A program made the translations under genes and the position numbers. This document shows, piece by piece, positions 52,444 through 61,724 of a DNA stretch of 64,000 nucleotides; position 1 is the first letter of the stretch; the number at the start of each line of letters is the position of its first letter. Source of the stretch: an uncultured Lachnospiraceae bacterium (lineage in GTDB: Bacteria > Bacillota > Clostridia > Lachnospirales > Lachnospiraceae); contig CAJULA010000009.1 in the NCBI GenBank assembly GCA_910587155.1, forward strand, positions 45,018 through 109,017, in the 5' to 3' direction. The notes beneath the pieces are model-generated. The model had not been told where the DNA came from, searched no databases, and saw only the letters and a list, made by a program, of their open reading frames with translations.

Positions 52444-52973
52444 GGCAGTTTCCTCACCTGGGCAGCTTTTTCCGGCCCATAGACGGTTTCATATACGCTG
52501 AGATATTCTTCAAATGTAAGAGAGGTTTGGTAAGCTAACAGTTCCATATCCGTGCCAAAAACATTTGCCAGAAGGCCCAGCTCGGTCAGGTGATTTTTCA
52601 GATAGAACTGTTTTCGCATCAGGCGCTGCTGTCTGTTCTCTGATTCGCCGAAAGTGCTTTCAATTTCCAGGAAAAAGCGTTTGTCGGTGAAATGAGAAAA
52701 CAGGGCTTGCAGAGCCAGCCCTCCATATCCCATGCCGCGCCGCATTTCGGCAATGGCAAAATAATCCAGGAGCACAAGATCCCTGGCCTTCATTGTAATG
52801 GCAAGCCCACAGAAGACTCCATCTTTTTTCAGAACGAAGATATCTGCCAGCCCTTCTGCCTGCTTTTGGCAAATCAGGGGAAATGGTTTCCGTTCACAGG
52901 CCGGGAAGGAACGAAGATAAAGCTGCTCAACCTGACGGAGCAGCTCGGTATCTGCTGCGGGAATTAATTGCAT
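52440..52973 (-). CDS. GNAT-like acetyltransferase
   Basis: A 177-residue protein whose core (KKDGVFCGLAITMKARDLVL, DYFAIAEMRRGMGYGGLALQ with R-G-M-G-Y-G, then ESTFGESENRQQRLMRKQFY) matches GNAT acetyltransferases. Substrate is unknown. ATG 52973 has AGGAGG upstream; earlier in-frame codons do not. Its 3' end overlaps the DUF6128 gene by four bases on the opposite strand. Confidence 0.78.
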   Translation of the reverse strand: MQLIPAADTELLRQVEQLYLRSFPACERKPFPLICQKQAEGLADIFVLKKDGVFCGLAITMKARDLVLLDYFAIAEMRRGMGYGGLALQALFSHFTDKRFFLEIESTFGESENRQQRLMRKQFYLKNHLTELGLLANVFGTDMELLAYQTSLTFEEYLSVYETVYGPEKAAQVRKLP

Positions 52974-53057
52974 AAGGGCCTCCTTTTTGCGACTGCAATA
53001 CACTTGTCTTTGCCACATTTACTATATCATTTTTTGTGTGTATTGCAAGAGGTATTT

Positions 53058-53170
53058 TAGGGAAACGCTGATTTAATCAGCGCTTCCTTAGATCTTACCA
53101 GAGGATGCTACTGGCGCCGCCACTTTTCACACGCCGCACAGTACAGAGAGTACGTGGTGCGGCGTGTGAA
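53058..53170. repeat. Dispersed hairpin repeat, copy C, with long inner hairpin
   Basis: TAGGGAAACGCTGATTTAAT followed by CAGCGCTTCCTTAG (53058-53091) is nearly identical to 24125-24157. It is followed at 53126-53170 by a perfect 14-bp hairpin (TTCACACGCCGCAC / GTGCGGCGTGTGAA). The two parts together resemble a small non-coding mobile element. No gene lies in 52974-53217. Confidence 0.6.
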
Positions 53171-53217
53171 TTACGTCTACTCCTATGCTGATATTTTATC
53201 ATGAGATCATAGACCAT

Positions 53218-53469
53218 TTATGCAATAGTTTTATTGCGTCTGTTCAGCAGGTAAGTCAGGATTCGGCGGCAGTCTTCTCCATATTGGAAGCAGAGTTCCA
53301 GTTCGTCGATTTCGCCGTAGATTTGCGGAAAGGGGAACTGCGCGGTTTTTCCGTTTCCCGCTGTAAGCGGAAGCCTTACGCCATTTTTGTCTACCAGTTC
53401 GACAATGCCCTTGCTGCCTGACAGTTTTTCAAAAAATTCATGTGTGTTGCGAATGTTATAAACCTTCAT
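53218..53469 (-). CDS. Small hypothetical protein, 83 residues
   Basis: The protein starts MKVYNIRNTHEFFEKLSGSK, includes GIVELVDKNGVRLPLTAG, and is hydrophilic without a membrane segment. I recognise no family. AGGAGG lies a few bases before ATG 53469, which supports it as real. It is divergent from the AraC-type gene, so the 170-base gap between them holds both promoters. Confidence 0.55.
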   Translation of the reverse strand: MKVYNIRNTHEFFEKLSGSKGIVELVDKNGVRLPLTAGNGKTAQFPFPQIYGEIDELELCFQYGEDCRRILTYLLNRRNKTIA

Positions 53470-53642
53470 CTTATATCCTCCTGTCTGATTCTTCACATGT
53501 TTATGATTGATTCCCACCGGTGTTGTCTGTTGTTGTTTGTTTCTCTTTATGGTATGATTATAACGAAGAACAGACAGTGGATGAAACTGAAATACCGACA
53601 AAAAGTATAAATATATGGACAATAAACAGAGAGTATGGCGAT

Positions 53643-54635
53643 ATGATACTATCCTCCATTAAGATTAACGAAAACCTGGAAGAAGAAGTGGCGAGGCCGG
53701 TAGCGGGGTTTCCGCACTGGGCCTGTTATGAGGACGTGTCGCTGCACCCGGGAGGCTATGTGCCATGGCACTGGCATGCTGATGTGGAATTTATCTGGGC
53801 GTTGCAGGGCGGCATCCGCCTGGACACCGCGAATCATTCTTTTACGGTGCGGATGGGAGAAGGGGCATTTATCAACTCCAATATGCTTCATTATAAGGAA
53901 CCGCTGGCAGGACCTCCGCCGATCATGCTGGATCAGCTTTTTGATGTCCGGTTGCTTTCGGGATATCATAAAAGTGTGTTTGAGCAGAAATATATCATGC
54001 CTGTCATTGAATGCAGGGAACTCGAGGCTATGGTGTTTCGGCCATCACAGCCAAACCAGCGCAGGATACTGGAACTTCTCAGACATGCATATGACACTGC
54101 CGAACTGGCGGGATACGGCTATGAATTTGAAGTCAGAAATGATCTTTCCACTGTATGGTCTCTGCTCTGCAGGGAAACGGAAGGCATGATTCAGTCGGGT
54201 AAAGTGTCGGCAGGGCAGGGGGAGCAGAGGATTAAGCGGATGATGACGTATATCCGTGATCATTACAGGGAACGGATTGCGCTGGAGGAGATTGCCAGGG
54301 CTGCCAGCATCAGCCAGCGGGAATGCCTGCGCTGTTTCAGACAGAATTTAAATACCACACCTTTTACCTATCTTCTCGAATATCGTGTCAGAAGGGCATG
54401 TGAACAACTGAGAGAGAGTGACCGGTCCATAACCGATATTTCTTATGAATGTGGTTTTTCCGGTACAAGCTATTTTTCAAAAACGTTTAAAAAGCTGATG
54501 GCATGTACTCCCAGTGAATATCGGGAAATGTGTAAGCAGGCAGGCGGACATAACCGGTTTATGCACGGAGTGGCTGTTGCGGGAAACCAGCGCAGTAAGA
54601 CGGAAGACGACGGAGAAGAATATGACAGAACATGA
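53643..54635 (+). CDS. AraC-family regulator with cupin domain
   Basis: A 330-residue regulator. The N-terminal cupin (PGGYVPWHWHADVEFIWALQ, INSNMLHYKEPLAGPP) is the probable ligand sensor. The C-terminal AraC domain has EIARAASISQRECLRCFRQN and DISYECGFSGTSYFSKTFKK. The start at 53643 gives the usual length; upstream codons lack a binding site. Its end overlaps tadA by 14 bases. The regulated genes are not apparent. Confidence 0.85.
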   Translation: MILSSIKINENLEEEVARPVAGFPHWACYEDVSLHPGGYVPWHWHADVEFIWALQGGIRLDTANHSFTVRMGEGAFINSNMLHYKEPLAGPPPIMLDQLFDVRLLSGYHKSVFEQKYIMPVIECRELEAMVFRPSQPNQRRILELLRHAYDTAELAGYGYEFEVRNDLSTVWSLLCRETEGMIQSGKVSAGQGEQRIKRMMTYIRDHYRERIALEEIARAASISQRECLRCFRQNLNTTPFTYLLEYRVRRACEQLRESDRSITDISYECGFSGTSYFSKTFKKLMACTPSEYREMCKQAGGHNRFMHGVAVAGNQRSKTEDDGEEYDRT

Positions 54636-55173
54636 AAAATATATGAAAGAAGCAATCAGGCAGGCCAGGAAAGCGGACACACTGGGCGAGGTGCCGATTG
54701 GCTGTGTTATCATATATGAGGGAAAAATTATTGGGCGGGGTTATAACCGCCGGAATACGGATAAAAGCACACTGGCTCATGCAGAGATCACTGCCATAAA
54801 GAAAGCCAGCAGGGTAATGGGAGACTGGAGGTTGGAAGGGTGTACGCTGTATGTGACGCTGGAACCATGCCAGATGTGTGCCGGAGCCATTGTGCAGGCC
54901 CGCATTCCCCGGGTGGTCATGGCATGTCGCAACCCCAAGGCCGGATGTGGCGGCTCTGTTCTGAACATTCTTCAGGAGCCTGCGTTTAACCATCAGGTGG
55001 AGATTACGGAAGGGATATTAGAGGAGGAGTGCAGCGCCTTGCTGACAGACTTTTTCCGGCGTCTTCGGATCAGAAATAAAAAAGAGAAAGAAGAAAAGGG
55101 AGCAGGGAAAATAATAAATGCGGAAAGAACCTCGCATAATATTGACTTTATCCGTGAAAACGGCTATACTTAA
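54622..55173 (+). CDS. tadA: tRNA-specific adenosine deaminase
   Basis: A 183-residue zinc deaminase converting A34 to inosine in tRNA-Arg. Features are the active-site TLAHAEITAIKKAS (HAE) and the zinc site EPCQMCAGAIVQARIPRVV. The C-terminal 25 residues are an extra charged tail beyond typical TadA length. ATG 54622 has GGAGAAGA upstream. It overlaps the AraC gene. Its last codons contain the promoter of the SRP RNA. Confidence 0.93.
   Translation: MTEHEKYMKEAIRQARKADTLGEVPIGCVIIYEGKIIGRGYNRRNTDKSTLAHAEITAIKKASRVMGDWRLEGCTLYVTLEPCQMCAGAIVQARIPRVVMACRNPKAGCGGSVLNILQEPAFNHQVEITEGILEEECSALLTDFFRRLRIRNKKEKEEKGAGKIINAERTSHNIDFIRENGYT
55142..55170 (+). promoter_or_regulatory. SRP RNA promoter inside the tadA 3' end
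   Basis: TTGACT at 55142-55147 and TATACT at 55165-55170, spaced by 17 bases, end six bases before the RNA 5' end. The promoter lies entirely within the tadA coding sequence. Confidence 0.8.
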
Positions 55174-55175
55174 TA

Positions 55176-55445
55176 CGCCGTGCAGCCGGGGAAGTGGCGG
55201 GGCCCTGTACCTGAAGTCCGCCATAGCAGGGGTGATGTTCTGACTGAGAGCTTTGACTGATATAGCTGCCCTTTATAAGTGGCATTGAAGTCCGGGTCTC
55301 ACGCGACGGGTATCTGTGAACCGTGTCAGGTTGGGAACAAAGCAGCACTAAGCAGAACCATCCGGGTGCCGTGAGGGTGCCTGGGCGGAGTTAACTGTAA
55401 AGGTAACGTGTGTTGGCACTGTCCGAAGCAGAACGCACGGCTTTC
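55176..55445 (+). ncRNA. ffs: Signal recognition particle RNA (large bacterial type)
   Basis: About 268 bases with ends that pair (GCCGTGC at 55177 with GCACGGC at 55435) and the SRP S-domain core GTGTCAGGTTGGG...CAGCACTAAG near 55322-55352. The length and 5' part indicate the Gram-positive type with an Alu domain. It is the RNA scaffold for Ffh in protein targeting. It lies immediately after tadA as in many Clostridia, but dnaX, the usual next gene, is absent. A terminator follows. Confidence 0.9.
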
Positions 55446-55455
55446 AAAGTATGAT

Positions 55456-55496
55456 AGGGTGTCCTTTTGTCATTATGCGAAAGGGCACCTTTTTGT
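55456..55496 (+). terminator. Intrinsic terminator of the SRP RNA
   Basis: GGGTGTCCTTTT pairs with AAAGGGCACC (one bulge) and is followed by TTTTTG. It lies about ten bases past the RNA 3' stem. Confidence 0.8.
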
Positions 55497-55531
55497 AAAT
55501 GGGGACTGTTGGGAAGGCCAGGGGAGTGAAT

Positions 55532-57331
55532 ATGAAATCAAAGCTGCGAATGCGGGCAAAGATATTGCTTGTATGTCTGTTAAGTACACTGGCGGCACTG
55601 CTGATACAGACGGTTCTCTATCAGAGCGCTTCGTCATCTCTGATTTATGAGCAGGCGGAGAATGAAAGCTATCATACGCTGGAAAATATGCAGAATGAGC
55701 TCAATACCTTTTTGCGGAATATAGAAAAGGGTCTGATCAAAGTCTATAATGATAAGGAATTTCTGCGGGATCTGGGCGGCGGCGATGTGGAGGGACTGCG
55801 GCGCAAATATTACAGACGGGCCTATGAGATGGCTGCGGGCAATTTCAGCACTTCTGACAATGTGGTAGCATTTTATCTGTACACGGCTGACCATGAACTG
55901 ATCAGCGCATATCGCAAGACGGTGACACCGAAATATAATTATCCCCGTGATATTCATGAAGCACCCGGGTATAACGGGGAAAAGGTCAGGGAATATGTGG
56001 CTTCCTCCGATAATGCCATGCTGATTTCCAGCTATTATAATGAACATCGGGAAAGGAACATTGTCAGGTTTGTGGTGAAGATCTACAATACCACCAATCT
56101 GGATGACCGGATCGGATATCTTGTCTGTGATGTGGACAGCAAGGCACTGGAAAAGATTATGAAGAAGTATGTGGTGAACGATACGATGTATATCTGGCTG
56201 CAGCCTATGGGGGACCGGCAGATTTATGCCATCGGCAATCTGGAGGAGGAAAGTGCGGACTACTATGAAAAAGTGAATGCCTGTATCCGGGCAGGAGAGT
56301 CGGTGGAAATCGCGCATATTTCCGAAAAAAACAAGGTGCTTTTTCAGGTATCTCAGCAAAAGTACAATATGGATGCCTACTCAATCATGCCGCAGGAAAT
56401 TTTGCGGCAAAATCAGGCGCTTCTCACCCGTAATCTGATTTTTACGGCAGCAGCCATGATTGTGCTGATCACCATTGCGATTTCCTATATTACCAAAAGC
56501 CTGACCAGGCCGTTGGAGCAGCTTACGGAGACGATCACCCGTATCCGCTCCGGTAACACAGAATTGCGGGCGGCTTACCGGGAGGAGGACGAGATCGGGC
56601 GGCTCGGTAAGGAGTTTAATGAAATGCTGGACGAGATACAACGCCTGATCGGCAAAGAGTATGAGAGCCAGCTTTTGCTGAACCGGGCCGAATATAAGGC
56701 ACTGCAGGCGCAGATCAATCCTCATTTCCTGTATAACACGTTAGATACGATGAGCAGTATTTCCAGTATCCAGAACTGCGAGATTGTCAGCAGCTTATGC
56801 CAGTCGCTGTCGGGTATTTTCCGTTACAGCCTGGATATGAAGCATCCGTATTCCACGGTGGCAAAGGAGATCAACCATCTCAAGAACTATATTTTTGTGA
56901 TGAATGTGCGGATGCGGGAAGAAGTCAGATACCGGTTTGACATTGCGGATGATGTGCTGCAGGACTCGATTCCCCGGATTTCACTGCAGCCCCTGGTGGA
57001 AAATGCCCTGAACCACGGACTGAAAAACAAACATGGGGAAAAATGTGTCAGTGTTACGGCAGAAGAGAAGGAAGGACTCCTTCTGCTTTCCGTTACCGAT
57101 AACGGGGTAGGGACAGACAGCGCAAAGCTGAACCAAAAACTGCAGGAAAACGACAAGGACGTCATAGAATCCGGCAATTCCATCGGCATTTATAATATCA
57201 ATGCCCGTTTGAAAATGCTGTATGGAGAAGACTACGGTCTGTCCGTGGAGAGTGCCTATGGGGAGGGGACATGCGTGCGGCTGCGGATCCCCCGGATGAA
57301 GGTGGAAGAGGTGGATGCATGGAAAAAGTGA
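55532..57331 (+). CDS. YesM-type sensor histidine kinase of the alpha-galactoside locus
   Basis: A 599-residue membrane kinase. TM1 is at about residues 10-30 and TM2 near 300-320 (IFTAAAMIVLITIAISYI), with a large extracellular sensor between them. HAMP follows (SLTRPLEQLTETITRIRSGN). The histidine block is AQINPHFLYNTLDTMSS (His near 398), with SLQPLVENALNHGLKNKHGE, TDNGVGTD and GIYNINARLKM of the ATPase. It looks intact. Its partner regulator, overlapping by 13 bases downstream, is truncated and frameshifted. ATG 55532 is used, with AGGGGAG upstream. Confidence 0.88.
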   Translation: MKSKLRMRAKILLVCLLSTLAALLIQTVLYQSASSSLIYEQAENESYHTLENMQNELNTFLRNIEKGLIKVYNDKEFLRDLGGGDVEGLRRKYYRRAYEMAAGNFSTSDNVVAFYLYTADHELISAYRKTVTPKYNYPRDIHEAPGYNGEKVREYVASSDNAMLISSYYNEHRERNIVRFVVKIYNTTNLDDRIGYLVCDVDSKALEKIMKKYVVNDTMYIWLQPMGDRQIYAIGNLEEESADYYEKVNACIRAGESVEIAHISEKNKVLFQVSQQKYNMDAYSIMPQEILRQNQALLTRNLIFTAAAMIVLITIAISYITKSLTRPLEQLTETITRIRSGNTELRAAYREEDEIGRLGKEFNEMLDEIQRLIGKEYESQLLLNRAEYKALQAQINPHFLYNTLDTMSSISSIQNCEIVSSLCQSLSGIFRYSLDMKHPYSTVAKEINHLKNYIFVMNVRMREEVRYRFDIADDVLQDSIPRISLQPLVENALNHGLKNKHGEKCVSVTAEEKEGLLLLSVTDNGVGTDSAKLNQKLQENDKDVIESGNSIGIYNINARLKMLYGEDYGLSVESAYGEGTCVRLRIPRMKVEEVDAWKK

Positions 57332-58661
57332 AGTACAGTTATGACGATTTTCATTATGTGAAGGATACTCTGCTGGCCGGTGCCATCAATTATCTGCTCA
57401 AACCTGTCAGCAAAATAGAACTGGTGCATGCCATTTCCAGGGCGTTGGAAATCATCGGCCAGCAGGAAGCGGACCGTCAGCAGATTATAAAAGCGGCTTC
57501 GCTGATTCAGGACCGGGAGCTGAGCCTCCTGGTGGAAAAACAGCATGTGCCCTATATGCCGGTTATGATGATGGGAGATGAGGAGGGCATGGCCGGATGC
57601 AGTGTGATGCTGGTAAAGATTCATGAGCTGCAAAGCTATATGGAGGACTATCACTATGATATGAACCTGCTTTCCTGCCATATCAAGTGCCGGATCAAAG
57701 AGATTACCGGTCTGGAAAATTTGCTGATCTTTAACCATATCTACCGCTCCAACGAGTTTATCATTGTAACCGAGCTGGATCAGAACCAGCAGAAAAAGGC
57801 GGCGCTGCGGATCCTGGAGCATTTCCGGGAAGAGGGGAAAAGTCCGGTTACCATCGGTGTCAGCGAACATACCTATACGATGGAAAGTATTCATGGCGCG
57901 TATGTGCAGAGCGTGTCGGTGTTGATGACAAGACCCTTTAACAGAGACAGTATGGTTATATTTTGCAGAGAAGAAGAGACAAGCATCCGGGAAAAGGTTC
58001 AAAATCGGATCAGCCAGGAAACGGAAATGCAGATCCGGGCATTGCTGAAAAGCGGAAACAGCAGAGCGCTGAAGGAACTGATTTTGGAAGGCATCGGTCT
58101 GGCGCGCTGCACGGATCAGGGGTGGGGTTATCTGGAAGTGAAGCAGACCGTAAAACGTATCTCCAATCTGCTGCTGGACGATATTCTGCAAAAGGGGATG
58201 CGGGAGCAGATACAGGAGATGGAAAGCCTGGCTGAACTGGCAGATCAGATAGTGGAGCGACTGGATGACAGACTGCTGGCCGATATACTGACCGAACTGA
58301 TTGACAGTGCGATTACACAGCTGCGCCAGGAGCCTGGCGGCACCATCCGGGATATTGTCAGAGCGGCTGCAGCTTATATTGATGAGAATATTTTGAAGAA
58401 CTGACCCTTGTGATGCTTGCCGGCAGATATGGTGTGGAGAGTTCCTATTTTTCCAGAATGTTCAAACAGGAAACCGGGAAAAATCTGATGCTGTATATTG
58501 CAGAAAAAAGAGTGGCGAAGGCAAGAGAGTATATGGAAGATAAAAATATCAACCTGACGGAAATTGCATTCCTGACAGGGTATGATGATTATACCTATTT
58601 CAGCCGGGTCTTTAAAAAGATTACGGGAAAGAGCCCCAGGGAGTATCGCGGGGATCTGTGA
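57319..58661 (+). pseudogene. YesN-type response regulator, truncated receiver and frameshifted AraC domain
   Basis: The protein starts MEKVKYSYDDFHYVKDTLLA. In YesN proteins SGYDDFxY lies near residue 83, so about 76 receiver residues, including the phosphoacceptor aspartate, are absent while YLLKPV is kept. The frame stops at 58404 after YIDENILKN. A second frame (58410-58661) carries the rest of the AraC domain (LAGRYGVESSYFSRMFKQ, EIAFLTGYDDYTYFSRVF). A one-base loss in the T-run near 58390-58394 would join the two. The kinase upstream is complete. Either the locus is decaying or these are sequence errors. Confidence 0.8.
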
Positions 58662-58772
58662 GGACGAGCGGTTGTTTCCACAAAAAAGTGCAACCCATCT
58701 TTACAAATATGTCCTTTGCGGAAACAGGGTAAACTGAGGATACCATGAAAAAGCAGAAAGGAAAGGGAGAAG

Positions 58773-59790
58773 ATGATGAAGAAAAAAATAATCAGTCTTA
58801 TCTTGGGAACAGCGATGGTTGTCAGTGCCCTGACAGGATGCGGCGGAGGCGGAAATACCGCCGGGGACAGTGCGCCGGCTGAGACGCCTGCGCCTGCGGA
58901 AAGCAGCGAAGAGACTGCCGGGGAAGCAGAAAATGCAGGCGGCGGTGACGGATCAGAGTCGGTGACTTTGACGGTATTGGCCGGTCAGTCCACAACGGAT
59001 GCGGGCATTGAGGATATGATCGACGAAACACTGGCGGCGCAGTATCCTAATATAACACTGGAATGGGAATGCGTGGACTGGGGAAATGATTTCCAGCCCA
59101 AGATGCAGCAGTATATGCAGTCCGGCCTGCCTGATATCATGATTGGCAAGGCGCAGGATGTGGCGACTTATGCACCGCAGGGGATTCTCGGTGAGATTGA
59201 CGCTACATATCTGGACAGAGGGCTGGATGCGGCAAGAGAAAATGTAACCATTGACGGTAAGACGTATGGCCTTGTCTATAACGCATTATATCAGGGCGTA
59301 TATTACAATAAGACGATGTTTGCGGAGAACGGCTGGGAAGTTCCCAAAACCCAGGAAGATCTGCAGGCCATCATTGACGACTGCAAGGCCAAGGGTATTA
59401 CTCCTTTTGCCAGTCATATGGTGGATACCTGGTCGATCGGCAACGTGACCATGCAGTTTATGATGAACGACGTATTCAACAACGACCCACAGTGGGGTGA
59501 TAAATTCCGCGCAGGGGAAGTATCCTTCTCGGATGATAAAGCGGCACAGACAGCATATCAGTATAATAAACTGATCTTCGACAATACGTATCCGGAGACT
59601 TTTTCTACGGAGCAGACGGACTGCGATGCAAAGATGGTATTGGGCGAAGCGGCGATGAAGGTATCCGGTTCCTGGTCTATCCAGAATTTCCTGGATATTG
59701 ATTATTGCGGCATGGCTTCAGGGCGACGCAAGTTTTGAAGATGCACTCAAGGCATCGGACGGAAGAGTGGGGACGAGCAGTGCGAACTGA
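58773..59790 (+). pseudogene. Family 1 sugar-binding lipoprotein with internal deletion
   Basis: The frame encodes 321 residues: signal peptide with cysteine in LTGCGG, then EWECVDWGNDFQPKMQQYM, NALYQGVYYNKTMFAENGW and SGSWSIQNFLDID. It ends GMASGRRKF-stop. In a different frame just after, LQGDASFEDALKASDGRVGT continues to SSAN-stop, which resembles a binding-protein C-terminus. About 100 residues seem to have been lost, with a shift of frame. The normal family length is about 430. It would have been the ligand receptor for the permeases at 59951. A terminator follows. Confidence 0.7.
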
Positions 59791-59834
59791 CCGGGCAATG
59801 TCGTGACAGCGGGGGATCAGACCTCAAAGGAGAG

Positions 59835-59867
59835 AAAAGGGCTGCGGCATTCGCCGGCAGCCCTTTT
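59835..59867 (+). terminator. Intrinsic terminator after the broken binding-protein gene
   Basis: AAAAGGGCTGC pairs with GCAGCCCTTTT around an 11-base loop, followed by GC. It lies between the binding-protein remnant and the permease genes. Confidence 0.75.
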
Positions 59868-59950
59868 GCAACAGCCCTTGTGCCGACATTGGTTCCGGTA
59901 TTCATGCGGAGCTGTATCAGCTTTGATTTGCGTACATGATCGGAGGTTAT

Positions 59951-60835
59951 ATGAAAAATAAGAATACAATGGAAAAAAATATGGAGAAGCAATATCTGCT
60001 TTTGGTACTTCCGGGACTGATTATTTTTACGATCGGTCTGATTATCCCGCTGCTTCTGGCATTTCGCTATTCCTTTACAAGCTGGGACGGTATGTCGGCG
60101 GAAAAACCGTTTGTAGGGTTACGAAATTATATGGATCTGCTGCATGACAGCGATTTCCGGTCAGCCTGGTGGTTTACTCTGAAATTTACCATTGGCAATA
60201 CCATAATCCAGAATGTGCTGGCGCTTTTGTTCGCGGTGGCACTGGACAGTGGGATCAAGGCGCAGAAAGTATATCGGACGGCATTTTTTGTGCCCTGCCT
60301 GATCAGTGCCCTGATCGTCGGTTTTGTCTGGCTGAAGATGTTTTCCAACGTGCTGCCGGCGTTGAACGATCTGCTGGGCACCAATTTTAATTTTCTGCTT
60401 TTCGGAGATGGTAAGACCGTGCTTTCCGGCCTGCTGATTGCCAATAACTGGCAATGGGTGGGGTACTGGATGCTGATTTATCTGGCGGGACTGCAGTCCA
60501 TACCGGGTGATCTGTATGAGGCGGCCAAGGTAGACGGTGCGGGAGCCTGGACAAGGTTTAAAAATGTCACCATTCCCATGCTGGCTCCGGCGATTACCAT
60601 ATGCGTCGTGGGCATTACGACCGGTTCTCTGAAAGTATACGATCTGCTTGTATCTTCCACCAAAGGAGGACCTGGCCGGTCGTCCACTTCGGTCATCTAT
60701 CAGACTTATGCCACGGCGATCAATGGACGACAGTATGGCTATGGATCGGCCATGTCGGTTTCCCTGGTCATTGTACTGCTTCTGGTCGCACTGATCCAGG
60801 TGAAAGGGTTAAAGAGTAAGGAGGTGCAGCAATAA
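59951..60835 (+). CDS. Sugar ABC importer permease (MsmF/UgpA type)
   Basis: A 294-residue permease with six hydrophobic helices (for example YLLLVLPGLIIFTIGLIIPL near the start). The EAA loop IPGDLYEAAKVDGAGAWTRF, followed by ITIPMLAPA-like sequence, is typical of CUT1 permeases. ATG 59951 has GGAGGT just upstream; ATG 59936 lies before it. Its stop overlaps the next start by one base. It works with the following permease and a shared ATPase. Confidence 0.88.
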   Translation: MKNKNTMEKNMEKQYLLLVLPGLIIFTIGLIIPLLLAFRYSFTSWDGMSAEKPFVGLRNYMDLLHDSDFRSAWWFTLKFTIGNTIIQNVLALLFAVALDSGIKAQKVYRTAFFVPCLISALIVGFVWLKMFSNVLPALNDLLGTNFNFLLFGDGKTVLSGLLIANNWQWVGYWMLIYLAGLQSIPGDLYEAAKVDGAGAWTRFKNVTIPMLAPAITICVVGITTGSLKVYDLLVSSTKGGPGRSSTSVIYQTYATAINGRQYGYGSAMSVSLVIVLLLVALIQVKGLKSKEVQQ

Positions 60836-61704
60836 TGGCATGGAATAAAAAGAAACAGACAGAAGAAGTACCACATCAGCGTTATACCAAGACGACTCTG
60901 CTGGTGCAGATTGTCATGTCCATACTGGCCGTTTTGTTTATTGCGCCATTGCTGATCATTATCAATTATTCCTTTAAGACGAAGAAAGAGCTGTACCTGA
61001 CCAGCCCTCTGTCATTGCCTTCCTCATTCCAGCTCGACAATTATAAAAAGGCTTTTGACAAGCTGAATCTGGCCACTACGTTTACGAATACTTTTCTGTA
61101 TACCGCAGTAAGTGTACTGATTCTGGCGCTGCTGTGCGGAACGACTGCCTGGGCCATTGCCAGATGCCGGGCCAGATTTTTCAAATTTTGCTACATATAT
61201 TTTATTATAGGAATTTTAATTCCGTATCAGGCGTTATTTTTTCCTATTTATATAATCGGTTACCGCCTGAACCTGACTAATACAAGATATGGTATCATCT
61301 TTATGTATGTGGCGACAGGGATCTCCTTCGGCGTCTTTCTGATGAACAGTTTTATGTCCACGGTGCCCATAGAATTGGAGGAGGCAGCCAGGATTGACGG
61401 CTGTTCCGTACTGCGCATTTATTTTACGGTGGTGATGCCGCTGCTGAAACCGGCCATGGCCACATTAATTATCATGCAGGCTTTTCAGATCTGGAATGAT
61501 TATCTTCTGGCCAGTCTGTATGTGAGCAAGAAAGATCTGAAAACATTAACGGTAGCCATCCAGTCTCTGTTTTCTGCCCAGACGAGCGACTATACAACGG
61601 CTATGGCGGCTATTGTGATTTCGGTACTGCCCATTGCGATTCTGTTTATGAGTCTGCAGAAATACTTTATCAATGGAATGACCGTTGGCGCGGTAAAAGG
61701 GTAG
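60835..61704 (+). CDS. Sugar ABC importer permease (MsmG/MalG type)
   Basis: A 289-residue CUT1 permease. It has an N-terminal cytoplasmic stretch, the first helix VQIVMSILAVLFIAPLLIII, and the EAA loop TVPIELEEAARIDGCSVLRI. It ends INGMTVGAVKG, which is typical of MalG-family C-termini. AGGAGG precedes ATG 60835. It is coupled by a one-base overlap to the upstream permease and followed 21 bases later by the alpha-galactosidase. Confidence 0.9.
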   Translation: MAWNKKKQTEEVPHQRYTKTTLLVQIVMSILAVLFIAPLLIIINYSFKTKKELYLTSPLSLPSSFQLDNYKKAFDKLNLATTFTNTFLYTAVSVLILALLCGTTAWAIARCRARFFKFCYIYFIIGILIPYQALFFPIYIIGYRLNLTNTRYGIIFMYVATGISFGVFLMNSFMSTVPIELEEAARIDGCSVLRIYFTVVMPLLKPAMATLIIMQAFQIWNDYLLASLYVSKKDLKTLTVAIQSLFSAQTSDYTTAMAAIVISVLPIAILFMSLQKYFINGMTVGAVKG

Positions 61705-61724
61705 AGAAAGGAGAAAGGGATACG

